DNA of 64,000 nucleotides from Rhodococcus sp. 14-2483-1-2 (GTDB lineage Bacteria; Actinomycetota; Actinomycetes; Mycobacteriales; Mycobacteriaceae): NCBI RefSeq assembly GCF_002259405.1, contig NZ_NPFW01000021.1:124001-188000 (forward strand), in the 5' to 3' direction. This document shows positions 19,901-28,478 of this stretch, piece after piece. Below the pieces are notes generated by a model. That model was not told the DNA's origin. It saw only the letters and a list, made by a program, of their open reading frames with translations, and did not search any database. The position numbers and the translations under genes are program-made. Within the stretch, counting starts at the first letter, position 1. The number at the start of each line of letters is the position of its first letter.

Positions 19901-21802
19901 CAGGATTTCACCGTCGTCGGCGTCGGAGACATGAGCGGGGACGTGTTCGGCAACGGCATGTTGCTCAGCCGGCACATTCGCCTGCTCGCCGCCTTCGATC
20001 ATCGGCACATCTTTCTCGATCCCGACCCCGAGCGTGAGTCCTCGTTCGCCGAACGGGAGCGGTTGTTCGCGCTGCCGCGGTCGTCGTGGGCGGACTACGA
20101 CACCTCGCTCATCAGTGCGGGCGGTGGTGTGTGGGAGCGGACGCGCAAGTCGGTCCCGATCAGTGCGGCCGCGCGCGCAGCACTCGGGCTGGGGGATTCC
20201 GTTGACGCGCTGTCTCCGCCGGAGCTGGTGAACGCAATCCTTCGGGCTCCGGCCGACCTGCTGTGGAACGGTGGAATCGGCACGTACATCAAGGCGTCGA
20301 CGGAGACCAATGCCGAGGTCGGCGACAAGGCCAACGACGCGGTGAGGGTCGACGGAATCGACGTCCGCGCTGCGGTGGTGGGGGAGGGCGGCAATCTCGG
20401 TGCCACCGCGCTGGGCCGCATCGAATACGCCGCGGCCGGAGGCAAGATCAACACCGATGCCGTCGACAACTCTGCGGGTGTCGACTGTTCCGATCACGAG
20501 GTCAACATCAAGATCTTGTTGGAAACGGCCATCACCAACGGCAACCTCGCGCGCGAGGATCGGGACGAGCTGCTCGCGTCGATGACCGACGAGGTGGGCA
20601 GGCTGGTGTTGTGGGACAACATCATGCAGAACGAGCTGCTCGGCACGTCGAGATTCGATGCGCCGAGCCTGGTCACCGTGCACAGTCGTGTGATCGAGGA
20701 TCTGGAAGTGCGCCGAGGGCTCGATCGTGAGCTGGAGGCACTACCGACCGAGGCCGACCTGCGCAAACGCAAGCAGGACGGCCGAGGGCTGACCTCGCCG
20801 GAACTCGCGACGTTGATGGCTCATGTGAAGTTGGCGTTGGAAGCGGAGTTGCTCGACAGCGAACTTCCCGACAGCGACGTCTTCGCTCCGCGGCTACCCA
20901 AGTATTTCCCCGAGCCGCTGCGCGAGCCGTATGCCGACGCGATCACCGCGCATCCTCTACGGCGGCAACTGGTGGCCACGACGCTGTCCAACGAGGCCAT
21001 CGACTGCGGCGGCATCACGTTCCCCTACCGATTGACCGAGGATTCGGGTGCGGCCGGCACCGATGCCATTCGCGCGTTCGCTGCCGCCACCGAGATATTC
21101 GGACTCGACGAGGTGTGGAACTCGATCAGGGCAGCGGACGTGCCGACTGCAGTGTCGGCCGAACTGTTGCTCGAGTCGCGGCGCATGCTCGACCGCGTCT
21201 CGCGCTGGTTGCTCGCCAACCGTCCGCAGCCGCTGGCCGTCGGAGCCGAGATCAGCCGTTACGCCGGTCAGGTGCGGGCGCTGCAGCCGTCGGTGTCCAC
21301 GTGGATCTCCGGGCATCAAGCGAGCGATCTGGACTCGCGATCGGCTGCGGCGATCGAACGCGGCGCGCCGGCCGAGCTGGCACGTCGGATCTACGGATTG
21401 CTCGATGTGTACTGCCTGCTCGACATCATCGATATCGCCGACATCGTCGACCGGGACGGAGCCGAGGTCGCCGAGCTCTACTTCGCACTGGACGCCCACA
21501 TCGGCATCGACTGGTTGCTCACCGCGGTGTCCAAGCTGGCCCGCGGCGACCGCTGGCATTCGTTGGCGCGCTTGGCGCTTCGCGACGATCTGTATTCCTC
21601 GTTGCGAGGAATCACCCAGGCGGTACTGGCGGGCGGTGAGCCGGACGAGTCGGTCGCGGAGAAGATCGCGGAATGGGAGTCGACCAACTCGTCTCGCCTG
21701 GCGAGGTCTCGTGCGGCGTTGACCGAGATCGCCGAGTCGGGAACCCTCGACCTGGCCACCCTATCGGTCGCTGCCCGACAGGTCCGCAACATGGTGCCCT
21801 GA
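16964..21802 (+). CDS. gdh: NAD-specific glutamate dehydrogenase, large GDH-180 type
   Basis: At 1612 residues this is the typical size of the 180-kDa class. A long N-terminal half with ACT-like regulatory segments precedes the catalytic core. The core has [20 protein letters not shown], then [20 protein letters not shown] (about 808-845) with the substrate lysines. The nucleotide site [15 protein letters not shown] is near 984. A C-terminal helical region of about 500 residues closes the protein. It oxidises glutamate to 2-oxoglutarate with NAD. In mycobacteria and other actinobacteria this enzyme is held back by unphosphorylated GarA-type FHA proteins. Both flanks are thioesterase genes. 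Confidence 0.96.
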   Translation: [1612 protein letters not shown]

Positions 21803-21866
21803 CCTACCGCACCACATCGCAACTGCCGACACCGCCGACACTCGACCGAGAAGAGGGAACGACCAC

Positions 21867-22331
21867 GTGAGTGTGCCCGACGCCCATCTGTCCGACAAAC
21901 GACCTGCCACCCAGCGAGTGGGCTTTCACGCCACCGTCGATGTCCGGTGGTCGGATATGGACGTGTACCAACACATCAACCATGCCCGGATGGTCACGCT
22001 CCTCGAAGAGGCACGGATTCCCTGGCTGTTGGTGGACAGGAGGCCGACGGCGAATCTGCGCCACGGAGCGGTGATCGCGGATCTGCACGTGAAGTATCGG
22101 GGCCAGCTCCGGCACGAGGACGGCCCCCTCGATGTCTTCATGTGGATCGACGCCGTGCGGGCGGTGGACTTCGTCGTCGGATACGAGGTGCGGGCCCGCG
22201 GTGCCTCACTGGACACCCCTGCGGCCGTGGTGGCGTCGACGCAGATCGCGGCGTTCGATATCGATGCGCAGCGGTTGCGTCGGCTCACCCCGACCGAGCG
22301 TGAGTTTCTCCTGAGCTGGCAGCGTGTATGA
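21867..22331 (+). CDS. HotDog-fold acyl-CoA thioesterase (second copy near gdh)
   Basis: The 154-residue protein has VDVRWSDMDVYQHINHARMVTLLEEAR, with Asp in SDMD and the HINH variant of the family motif. A second half, AVIADLHVKYRGQLRHEDG, follows. It is related to the thioesterase upstream of gdh but clearly diverged. Start is a GTG, 64 bases after gdh. Its end overlaps the next gene by 8 bases. This corresponds to the Rv2475c position. Confidence 0.88.
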   Translation: MSVPDAHLSDKRPATQRVGFHATVDVRWSDMDVYQHINHARMVTLLEEARIPWLLVDRRPTANLRHGAVIADLHVKYRGQLRHEDGPLDVFMWIDAVRAVDFVVGYEVRARGASLDTPAAVVASTQIAAFDIDAQRLRRLTPTEREFLLSWQRV

Positions 22332-23013
22332 GCGCGTACTGACCGTGCCCGATGCGGTCGAGCGGGAGAACCTCGCGACGTTCTGCACCAGGGCGCTGCG
22401 TCTGGACGAAGCTGCGGTGATCCGTATGCGGACCCGTGCGGGCGGCGGTGTGTCCTGCTGGGCCGCAACGGGTTTCGATGCGCTCGCGGCTCGGGTGATC
22501 ACCGGAACCGTGGTGCCCGACGACACCAGCGCCGGTGCCGACGTGTTGGTCGCGGCAGTCCAGCAGGCGGTCGACGGTGTGATCGACCCGGGATTCTCGA
22601 TGGATTCCGCCTGGCGCGGTGCCCTGCCGCCGGACGGCGGATTCGGCCACGTCGACGATGTGCCCGCCAGGGTGCTCGTGGAGCTCGCGCAACGGGGCGT
22701 CGCGCTGGCCAAGGAACACGGCAGCAGTCACGGACCGCCGAGTTCGTTGCTCGAACAGGAAGTTCTGCACGTCGCGGGCGACAGCGACGACGTCTCGATT
22801 TCCATGCGAACGGTATTCGCGCTCACCGCAATGGGTTTCGTTCCACACAGTGGCACCGATCCGATGACAGTCGACGTGGACCCGGATCGGATCGCGCCCG
22901 ACGAGGTGGTTCGTGTGCGGGTGTCGAAGGTCTGGCTACGCCTCGATGCCCGCTACGGCTCGGTCTTCGCTCGTCGCGCGGGACAGCAGTTGTCGCTCAC
23001 CGTCGAGCGTTAG
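22324..23013 (+). CDS. Conserved actinobacterial protein of unknown function
   Basis: The 229-residue protein starts at a GTG overlapping the thioesterase stop, so the two are probably coupled. It is soluble, without signal or membrane segments. The N-terminal half is Ala/Val-rich with DEAAVIRMRTRAGGGVSCW. The C-terminal part contains RVRVSKVWLRLDARYGSVFARR. It holds the place of Rv2474c in the mycobacterial block. No function is known to me. It ends tail to tail with the alpha-glucosidase gene, overlapping it by 4 bases. Confidence 0.75.
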   Translation: MYERVLTVPDAVERENLATFCTRALRLDEAAVIRMRTRAGGGVSCWAATGFDALAARVITGTVVPDDTSAGADVLVAAVQQAVDGVIDPGFSMDSAWRGALPPDGGFGHVDDVPARVLVELAQRGVALAKEHGSSHGPPSSLLEQEVLHVAGDSDDVSISMRTVFALTAMGFVPHSGTDPMTVDVDPDRIAPDEVVRVRVSKVWLRLDARYGSVFARRAGQQLSLTVER

Positions 23014-24593
23014 ACGAGCCACGCAGCAGCGTTCGCCGGAAGCCTGCCGTCCACCAGCGGAGCACTGGCCAGCAACAACTCGCCGGGAGGCAGCGGGATC
23101 GATTCCTCCGATGCGTTCAAGGCGCAGATCAGGCCGCCGCGTCGACGAAACGCCAGGCAGCCGGGAGGTGCTCCGTACCAATCGATTCCGTTGCCGGTGA
23201 ACTCCGGTCGCAGAGCCCGCAGCTCGAAGGCGGTCCGGTAGAGGCTCAGCATCGAATCGACGTCTTCGAGTTGAGCCTCGGCGGTGTACCCGTCCCACTC
23301 CGGCGGCATCGGCAGCCAGGTTCGATCGGTGGCGGAGAACCCGAACGGCGGTGTGTGCCCCTCCCATGGCATCGGCACTCGGCAGCCGTCGCGGCCACGC
23401 TCGGCGTGCCCGGATCGCTCCCACACCGGATCCTGCAACGCACTGTCGGGAAGTTGCACGTTGGGCAACCCGAGTTCGGCACCGTTGTACACGAAAATCG
23501 TTCCGGGAAGCGCCAATTCCACCAGGATCATGGCGCGGGAGCGCGCCCGACCGAGCTCCCCACCGCCGTACCGGGTGACCTCGCGCTCGACGTCGTGGTT
23601 CGACAACGTCCACGTGGGAGTTCCGTCGACCAGTTCTACTGCGGCAAGGGAATTGGAGATGGCATCGCGGATGGTCGCGGCATCGAAATCGACACTGGCC
23701 AGCCGGAAGTTGAAGCCCAGGTGCAACTCGTCGGGCCTGATGTACTCGGAGAAGCGCACATTGTCCTGCACCCAGATCTCGCCCACGGTCACCGCGTGGG
23801 GGAACTCGTCCATGACTGCTCTGATGCGGCGATGCAGGTCGTGGACCCGAGGATTGTTGAACCGGGGATCGTCGTCGTCGTTCTTCATCAACGCGTTGAG
23901 TTCGAGACTCATGTCGGCCAGGTCCACCGGTTTGGCCATGCCGTGTGCCACATCGAGTCGGAAGCCGTCGACACCGCGGGAAAGCCAGAACCTCAGGGTG
24001 CGCGCGAAATCGTCGAACACCTCGGGATTGTTCCAGTTCAGATCCGGCTGTTCGGGCGCGAAGATGTGCAGGTACCACTGGCCGGGGGAGCCGTCGGCCT
24101 CGGTGATGCGAGTCCAGGCCGGTCCGCCGAAGATGCTCGGCCAGTTGTTCGGTGGCTGCGAACCGTCGTCACCACGTCCGTCTCGAAAGATGTAGCGGGC
24201 TCGCTCGGCACTCCCGCGCGCTGCCGTCAGGGCCGATCGGAACCACGGGTGCTCGCTGCTGGTGTGATTGGGCACCAGATCCATCGTGACCTTGATGTCG
24301 CGCGCATGAGCTTCGTCGATCAACGCGTCGAAGATCTCCAGGTTGCCGAACAGGGGGTCGATGTCACGGGGATCGGACACGTCGTACCCGTGATCGGCCA
24401 TGGGCGACCGGGTGATGGGTCCGATCCAGACTGCGTCGATGCCCAGTAGCTCGAGATAGCCGAGCTTGTCGCGAATTCCGTCGAGGTCACCGATGCCGTC
24501 GCCGTTGGAGTCCGCGAACGAACGGGGATATATCTGGTAGAAGACGGCATCCTGCCACCACAACAGCTCGGAGCCTTCGATCGGATCGGTCAC
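23010..24593 (-). CDS. aglA: Alpha-glucosidase, glycoside hydrolase family 13
   Basis: The 527-residue enzyme begins with WWQDAVFYQIYPRSFADSNGDGIGDLDGI, typical of oligo-1,6-glucosidase/alpha-glucosidase. The catalytic set is visible: nucleophile Asp in DGFRLDVAHG, acid Glu in VGEIWV, and the transition-state Asp in LSNHDVER. It splits alpha-glucosidic bonds of maltose- or isomaltose-like sugars in the cytosol; no signal peptide is seen. The start is uncertain. I chose the GTG just before the conserved domain; the open frame extends 35 codons further. Position matches Rv2471 (aglA). Confidence 0.9.
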   Translation of the reverse strand: MTDPIEGSELLWWQDAVFYQIYPRSFADSNGDGIGDLDGIRDKLGYLELLGIDAVWIGPITRSPMADHGYDVSDPRDIDPLFGNLEIFDALIDEAHARDIKVTMDLVPNHTSSEHPWFRSALTAARGSAERARYIFRDGRGDDGSQPPNNWPSIFGGPAWTRITEADGSPGQWYLHIFAPEQPDLNWNNPEVFDDFARTLRFWLSRGVDGFRLDVAHGMAKPVDLADMSLELNALMKNDDDDPRFNNPRVHDLHRRIRAVMDEFPHAVTVGEIWVQDNVRFSEYIRPDELHLGFNFRLASVDFDAATIRDAISNSLAAVELVDGTPTWTLSNHDVEREVTRYGGGELGRARSRAMILVELALPGTIFVYNGAELGLPNVQLPDSALQDPVWERSGHAERGRDGCRVPMPWEGHTPPFGFSATDRTWLPMPPEWDGYTAEAQLEDVDSMLSLYRTAFELRALRPEFTGNGIDWYGAPPGCLAFRRRGGLICALNASEESIPLPPGELLLASAPLVDGRLPANAAAWLV

Positions 24594-24804
24594 AAGGGGC
24601 AATAGTGCCAAACGATCGGCCGCGGAACGATTCAGGGGCGTTGGGCACGATCGGAAAGCGGGATTACAGGTCAACCAACAGTAAAGCTTTGTGCTCATTC
24701 ACATGACCGACTCCTGTCAGTTCGTTGGGAAAGTGTTGTATGTTCTGCTCTGGAAACCAGTAGCGGCGGAAGCCGCGCCCGACGGTGAGGACGCGACGGA
24801 AACC

Positions 24805-25272
24805 ATGATCACTTCGACCATCGAAGCCGTACGACTCGGCGATATCGCACTCGACGACAGCCCTATCGAGCCGGCCTGGATTCTCGACGGAAACCCGCAG
24901 GCGCGGCTCGCCGAGTGGTCGAAGAGCATCGACGGCACCACCACCACCAACGTGTGGGACTGCACGGCAGGACGCTTCCGCTGGTACTTCGCCGTCGACG
25001 AGATCGTGCACATCATGGACGGTTCGGTGACCGTTTCGAGTGACGACCACCCACCGCGCACCCTGCTCCCCGGCGATGCCGCACTGTTCCGTGCGGGCAC
25101 CTGGTCGGAGTGGCACGTGGAGAACTACGTACGCAAGCACGCCATCCTGCGCCAGCACCTGCCCGCGCCCGTGAGCTTCGCTCTCAAGATGGCCGGTTCC
25201 GTTCGCGCCCGCGTGGGGAAGCTCAAGGCCGCCGTCGGCGGTAAGAGCCCGCAGCGCGTCGGATCGCTGTAG
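24805..25272 (+). CDS. Cupin-domain protein (DUF861 type)
   Basis: The 155-residue protein has a single cupin beta-barrel: GRFRWYFAVDEIVHIMDGSV, then LLPGDAALFRAGTWSEWHVE. This is the (S)-ureidoglycine/DUF861-like cupin_3 arrangement. A basic C-terminal tail of 35 residues follows (MAGSVRARVGKLKAAVGG). I chose the internal ATG with GGA upstream. A longer frame exists but has no homology-like content. Ligand and role are unknown. It is divergent from the alpha-glucosidase gene. Confidence 0.75.
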   Translation: MITSTIEAVRLGDIALDDSPIEPAWILDGNPQARLAEWSKSIDGTTTTNVWDCTAGRFRWYFAVDEIVHIMDGSVTVSSDDHPPRTLLPGDAALFRAGTWSEWHVENYVRKHAILRQHLPAPVSFALKMAGSVRARVGKLKAAVGGKSPQRVGSL

Positions 25273-25291
25273 CCCACTCCGCTCCGGACCG

Positions 25292-25687
25292 TCAGATCGC
25301 CGAGTTCATCATCGAATTGGCGGCCATCTCCATGTAGTCGATCAACTGGGCTCGGTGTGCGGAGTCCATGACCTCGGTGCCTATCGACGCGATCGCGATG
25401 TGCATGCAACGAAGCCACGCGTCTCGCTCCATCGGTCCGATCCGAAACGGGTTGTGGCGCATCCTCAATCGAGGATGACCGCGCTCGTCGGAATACGTCC
25501 GCGGACCGCCCCAGTACTGCTCGAGAAACATCCGCATCCGCCGTTCGGCCGGTGCGAGATCCTCCTCGGGATACAACGGTCGCACTATCTCGTCCTTGGC
25601 GACTTCCTCGTAGAACTTCGCCGTGAGTGACCGGAACGTCTCGGCACCGCCTACCGCGTCGTAGAACGTCTGCTGCGGTTCGGTCAT
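25292..25687 (-). CDS. glbO: Truncated haemoglobin, group II (GlbO type)
   Basis: The 131-residue protein has the trHb2 pattern: [52 protein letters not shown] with the CD-loop Tyr and the G8 Trp region, and the proximal His in [11 protein letters not shown]. It binds haem and probably handles oxygen, NO or reactive oxygen species near the respiratory membrane. The ATG has GAGAGAG upstream; the frame continues further but without globin content. The gene corresponds to Rv2470. Confidence 0.93.
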   Translation of the reverse strand: MTEPQQTFYDAVGGAETFRSLTAKFYEEVAKDEIVRPLYPEEDLAPAERRMRMFLEQYWGGPRTYSDERGHPRLRMRHNPFRIGPMERDAWLRCMHIAIASIGTEVMDSAHRAQLIDYMEMAANSMMNSAI

Positions 25688-25737
25688 CACACTCTCTCTG
25701 TTCGATCCTGGTCGGCGTCGGTCACGTTCATTGTCCC

Positions 25738-26715
25738 TCAGCTGCTGCGTTCGACCGCAACCCCACCCGGACGGCCCAGTGCGTACGGTGCCTTGATGTC
25801 GGCATCGTCGAATGCCTGGAGTATCTCCTGGTGGAGTCGTCGCTGTACGGCCCATTGGCGTCCGGGGCGGGTCTTGATCGTGATACGGATGGTGACCGTG
25901 TCGGCGCTGACCGCGTTGACTCCGAGCATCTCGGGCGGCTCGAGGATGTCGCTGGCGAAGTCCTTCGACTCCACCACCGCCAGTGTGGTGCGTTCGGCGA
26001 CTGCGCGGGCCTCGTCGATGTTGGCCGTGTGCGACACGGGCAGATCGAGAACGGCGACCGCGAAGCCCTGACTCATGTTGCCCACGCGCAGCACCTCGCC
26101 GTTGCGGCAGTACCAGACCGTGCCGTTGACATCCCTTATCGTCGTGACGCGAAGCCCCACGCTCTCGACCGTGCCGGTCGCTTCACCGAGGTCGACGACG
26201 TCGCCTACTCCGTACTGATCCTCGAGGAGCATGAAGATGCCCGACAGGAAGTCGCGGACCAGGTTCTGAGCACCGAAGCCCAACGCGACACCGACGATTC
26301 CGGCCGAGGCGATGAACGGAGCGACATTGACTCCCACGACATCGAGCACCGAGAGCACGAACCACGTGAGAATCATGACCGAGACGGCCGACTTGAGCAC
26401 CGAGCCGATCGTGTTGGCCCGCTGTTTGCGTCGCTCGTTGAGAATCGCGCCCTTGACGGTGCTCGACGACCGGTCGCGGAGCGGACGCAGCAGCGTCGGA
26501 GCCTTCCCGACGTTGTTGCGGGTGAATCGGTCGATCAGTTTGTGCAGGACGAGGCGCAGCACGATGGCGAGGGCCAGATAGCCCAGAGCCTGCAGCGGAC
26601 GATCGACCAACCAGTCGCGTCCGGTCTCCGTCAGCTCGAAAGCTCGGGTGTCGAGATCTCGCAACAGCGACGGTTCGGGAAGGGACGATGCGGACAGGAA
26701 GGTTGATACGGACAC
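25738..26715 (-). CDS. MscS-family mechanosensitive ion channel
   Basis: The 325-residue protein has a soluble N-terminal segment and three to four membrane helices ([36 protein letters not shown]). The pore-lining helix and MscS core follow ([39 protein letters not shown]). The typical beta domain comes next ([29 protein letters not shown]). It releases solutes on hypo-osmotic stress. The start is a GTG. It sits between glbO and the HNH gene, probably an extra member relative to the mycobacterial order. Confidence 0.92.
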   Translation of the reverse strand: MSVSTFLSASSLPEPSLLRDLDTRAFELTETGRDWLVDRPLQALGYLALAIVLRLVLHKLIDRFTRNNVGKAPTLLRPLRDRSSSTVKGAILNERRKQRANTIGSVLKSAVSVMILTWFVLSVLDVVGVNVAPFIASAGIVGVALGFGAQNLVRDFLSGIFMLLEDQYGVGDVVDLGEATGTVESVGLRVTTIRDVNGTVWYCRNGEVLRVGNMSQGFAVAVLDLPVSHTANIDEARAVAERTTLAVVESKDFASDILEPPEMLGVNAVSADTVTIRITIKTRPGRQWAVQRRLHQEILQAFDDADIKAPYALGRPGGVAVERSS

Positions 26716-26928
26716 CCGAAAAGTCTACGGAGACGCAGAAATCTTGCCAGTCACGCAGCGCATGGAGCCGTCGATCGTCGATCGTGAACGCGAGGACGCG
26801 AAATGTTCACCGATCGGCAACAGAAAATGCCGAGAAAAAGGCTGTGCGTGGACGGTGCATTCGTGTTCCACTGTGACTCGTGTTCCACGCAAGCCATGCG
26901 CGGGCGCCAACTGTCTCTGGAGTAACGC

Positions 26929-27591
26929 ATGAAGAACTCGCAACACCGCCATCGACAACTCCCGCCCACTGAGGGCCGCACCACGCACGACCAGCGTGAG
27001 ACGGCCTCGGGGGCTTCTCCGCTGCGTGTGGTGCCGACGGCCCACAGTGCCACGGGCGACGACGCCGTACCGGCGTGGGTCAAGCGCCGTGTGCTGCTCC
27101 TCAATGCCACCTTCGAACCACTGACCGCGCTTCCCATGCGCCGGGCGGTGGTTCTTCTCGTTTGCGGGAAAGCCGACGTGGTGCACGACGATCCGGGAGG
27201 ACCATTCATTCGCTCCGCCGACTTCTCGGTCCAGGTGCCGTCGGTGATCAGGTTGCGGACGTTCGTCCGTGTTCCGTACCGAGCGCGAGTGCCCATGACG
27301 CGCGCAGCGCTGATGCACCGCGACCGGTTTCGGTGCGCGTACTGCGGAAGCAAGGCCGAGACCGTCGACCACGTGGTGCCGCGCAGCCGTGGCGGTGGCC
27401 ACTCGTGGGAGAACTGCGTCGCCTGCTGCGCCTCGTGCAACCATCGCAAGGCGGACAAGCTGCTCAGTGAGATCGGTTGGACGTTGCGCGCCCAATTGGT
27501 GCCGCCGAAGGGTCCGCACTGGCGACTGCTGGCGACGACGAAAGAGCTGGACCCCAGTTGGCTCGCGTATCTCGGTGAGGGCGCTGCCTGA
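26929..27591 (+). CDS. HNH endonuclease family protein
   Basis: The 220-residue protein has a C-terminal HNH/zinc fold. CAYCG is followed by VDHVVPRSRGGGHSWENCVACCASCNHRKADKL, giving paired CxxC ligands with the DHxxPxSxGG and N-H residues. The N-terminal half (LLNATFEPLTALPMRRAVVLLVCGKADVV) is the part shared by the actinobacterial Rv2469c family. DNA cleavage is implied by the motif, but the family appears to be a housekeeping protein rather than a mobile endonuclease, since its place is conserved. Confidence 0.88.
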   Translation: MKNSQHRHRQLPPTEGRTTHDQRETASGASPLRVVPTAHSATGDDAVPAWVKRRVLLLNATFEPLTALPMRRAVVLLVCGKADVVHDDPGGPFIRSADFSVQVPSVIRLRTFVRVPYRARVPMTRAALMHRDRFRCAYCGSKAETVDHVVPRSRGGGHSWENCVACCASCNHRKADKLLSEIGWTLRAQLVPPKGPHWRLLATTKELDPSWLAYLGEGAA

Positions 27592-27672
27592 CGCGGGCGC
27601 GTCTGCACAATTGGGTCACAACACCGGCCCCGACGTGGTCCGACGCGCAATTGTCGACTAACGTCACACCCT

Positions 27673-27924
27673 GTGAGCATTTTTGAGACCACGCTGATAT
27701 TCGGGGTGATTCCGGTTGCGGTGATCGGACTCATCGGCGCGTTGTCCTTCTTGACCGACAAGCAGCCCGGTATGGACGTTCCCCCCTACCGACTGACGGA
27801 CGAGTGGACGCGCGAGCCATTGCTGTGGAGTGCTACGGACGAGGTGACTCCCTTCGGAGGCCACGGTTCGCACGACGCCGACACAGCCGATTCGATCGGA
27901 GGTTCTGCAAGTGGCAAGTGGTGA
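27673..27924 (+). CDS. Small single-span membrane protein, conserved in actinobacteria
   Basis: The 83-residue protein starts at GTG. Its N-terminal helix IFGVIPVAVIGLIGALSFL spans the membrane once, followed by a hydrophilic tail (DEWTREPLLWSATDE) and a Gly/Ser/Asp-rich end. The last 14 bases overlap the next gene. I do not know its function; similar tiny membrane proteins accompany the actinobacterial respiratory chain, but nothing here proves that. Confidence 0.7.
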   Translation: MSIFETTLIFGVIPVAVIGLIGALSFLTDKQPGMDVPPYRLTDEWTREPLLWSATDEVTPFGGHGSHDADTADSIGGSASGKW

Positions 27925-28387
27925 ACTCGTCCGCAGTGACGTCAGAGAAGAAGACCTGCCCTTCGGTGCTGCGCTCACCGCGAGCGGCCGCGTCTCGGCT
28001 GCTCACGAGTTCGGGACGACCAATCCCGAGCACCTGCCGTTCGCGACGCAGGATCTGGTTGCGCTCGACGACGCACTGACGCAGGCGATCCGGCAGACCA
28101 AGATCCGGTTCAACGTCTACATCGGTGATCTCGGCGTCGATCCTGCCGCGGGTGCAGATTCGGTGTTTCCGGGCACACCCGATGCCATCCGCTCGGTCCT
28201 GATCGCCGTCGACCCCAATCGGCATGCCCTCGAGATCCGCACCGGCAAGCGAGTGTCCAACCGAGCCACCGACCGGGTTGCACAGTTGGGTGTCACCGCC
28301 GCGCTCGGCCCGTTCCGCGACGGCAACCTCATCGACGGTCTGGTCGCATCCGTTCGGGTGATGGCCGCGTCCATCCTCAGCCCGTAG
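27911..28387 (+). CDS. DUF5130 family protein
   Basis: The 158-residue protein starts at a GTG inside the preceding small membrane-protein gene, so the two are probably coupled. The family hallmark is TKIRFNVYIGDLG followed by RSVLIAVDPNRHALEIRTGKRV, a TPM-like fold. It corresponds to Rv2468c. Function unknown. A large hairpin follows, separating it from pepN. Confidence 0.82.
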   Translation: MASGELVRSDVREEDLPFGAALTASGRVSAAHEFGTTNPEHLPFATQDLVALDDALTQAIRQTKIRFNVYIGDLGVDPAAGADSVFPGTPDAIRSVLIAVDPNRHALEIRTGKRVSNRATDRVAQLGVTAALGPFRDGNLIDGLVASVRVMAASILSP

Positions 28388-28408
28388 GGCTTCGGCTCCG
28401 GACCGCGC

Positions 28409-28468
28409 ACCTACGATGAGGGCCGGTTGCTTCACCTCCTGGTAAAGCAACCGGCCCTCGTCGTAGGT
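28409..28468. terminator. Bidirectional terminator hairpin between DUF5130 gene and pepN
   Basis: Two 24-base arms (28409-28432 and 28445-28468) are complementary with only one mismatch, around a 12-base loop. There is no long T run on either side. It sits exactly between two convergent genes, so it should stop transcription from both sides. Confidence 0.8.
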
Positions 28469-28478
28469 GCCGTCGAGA

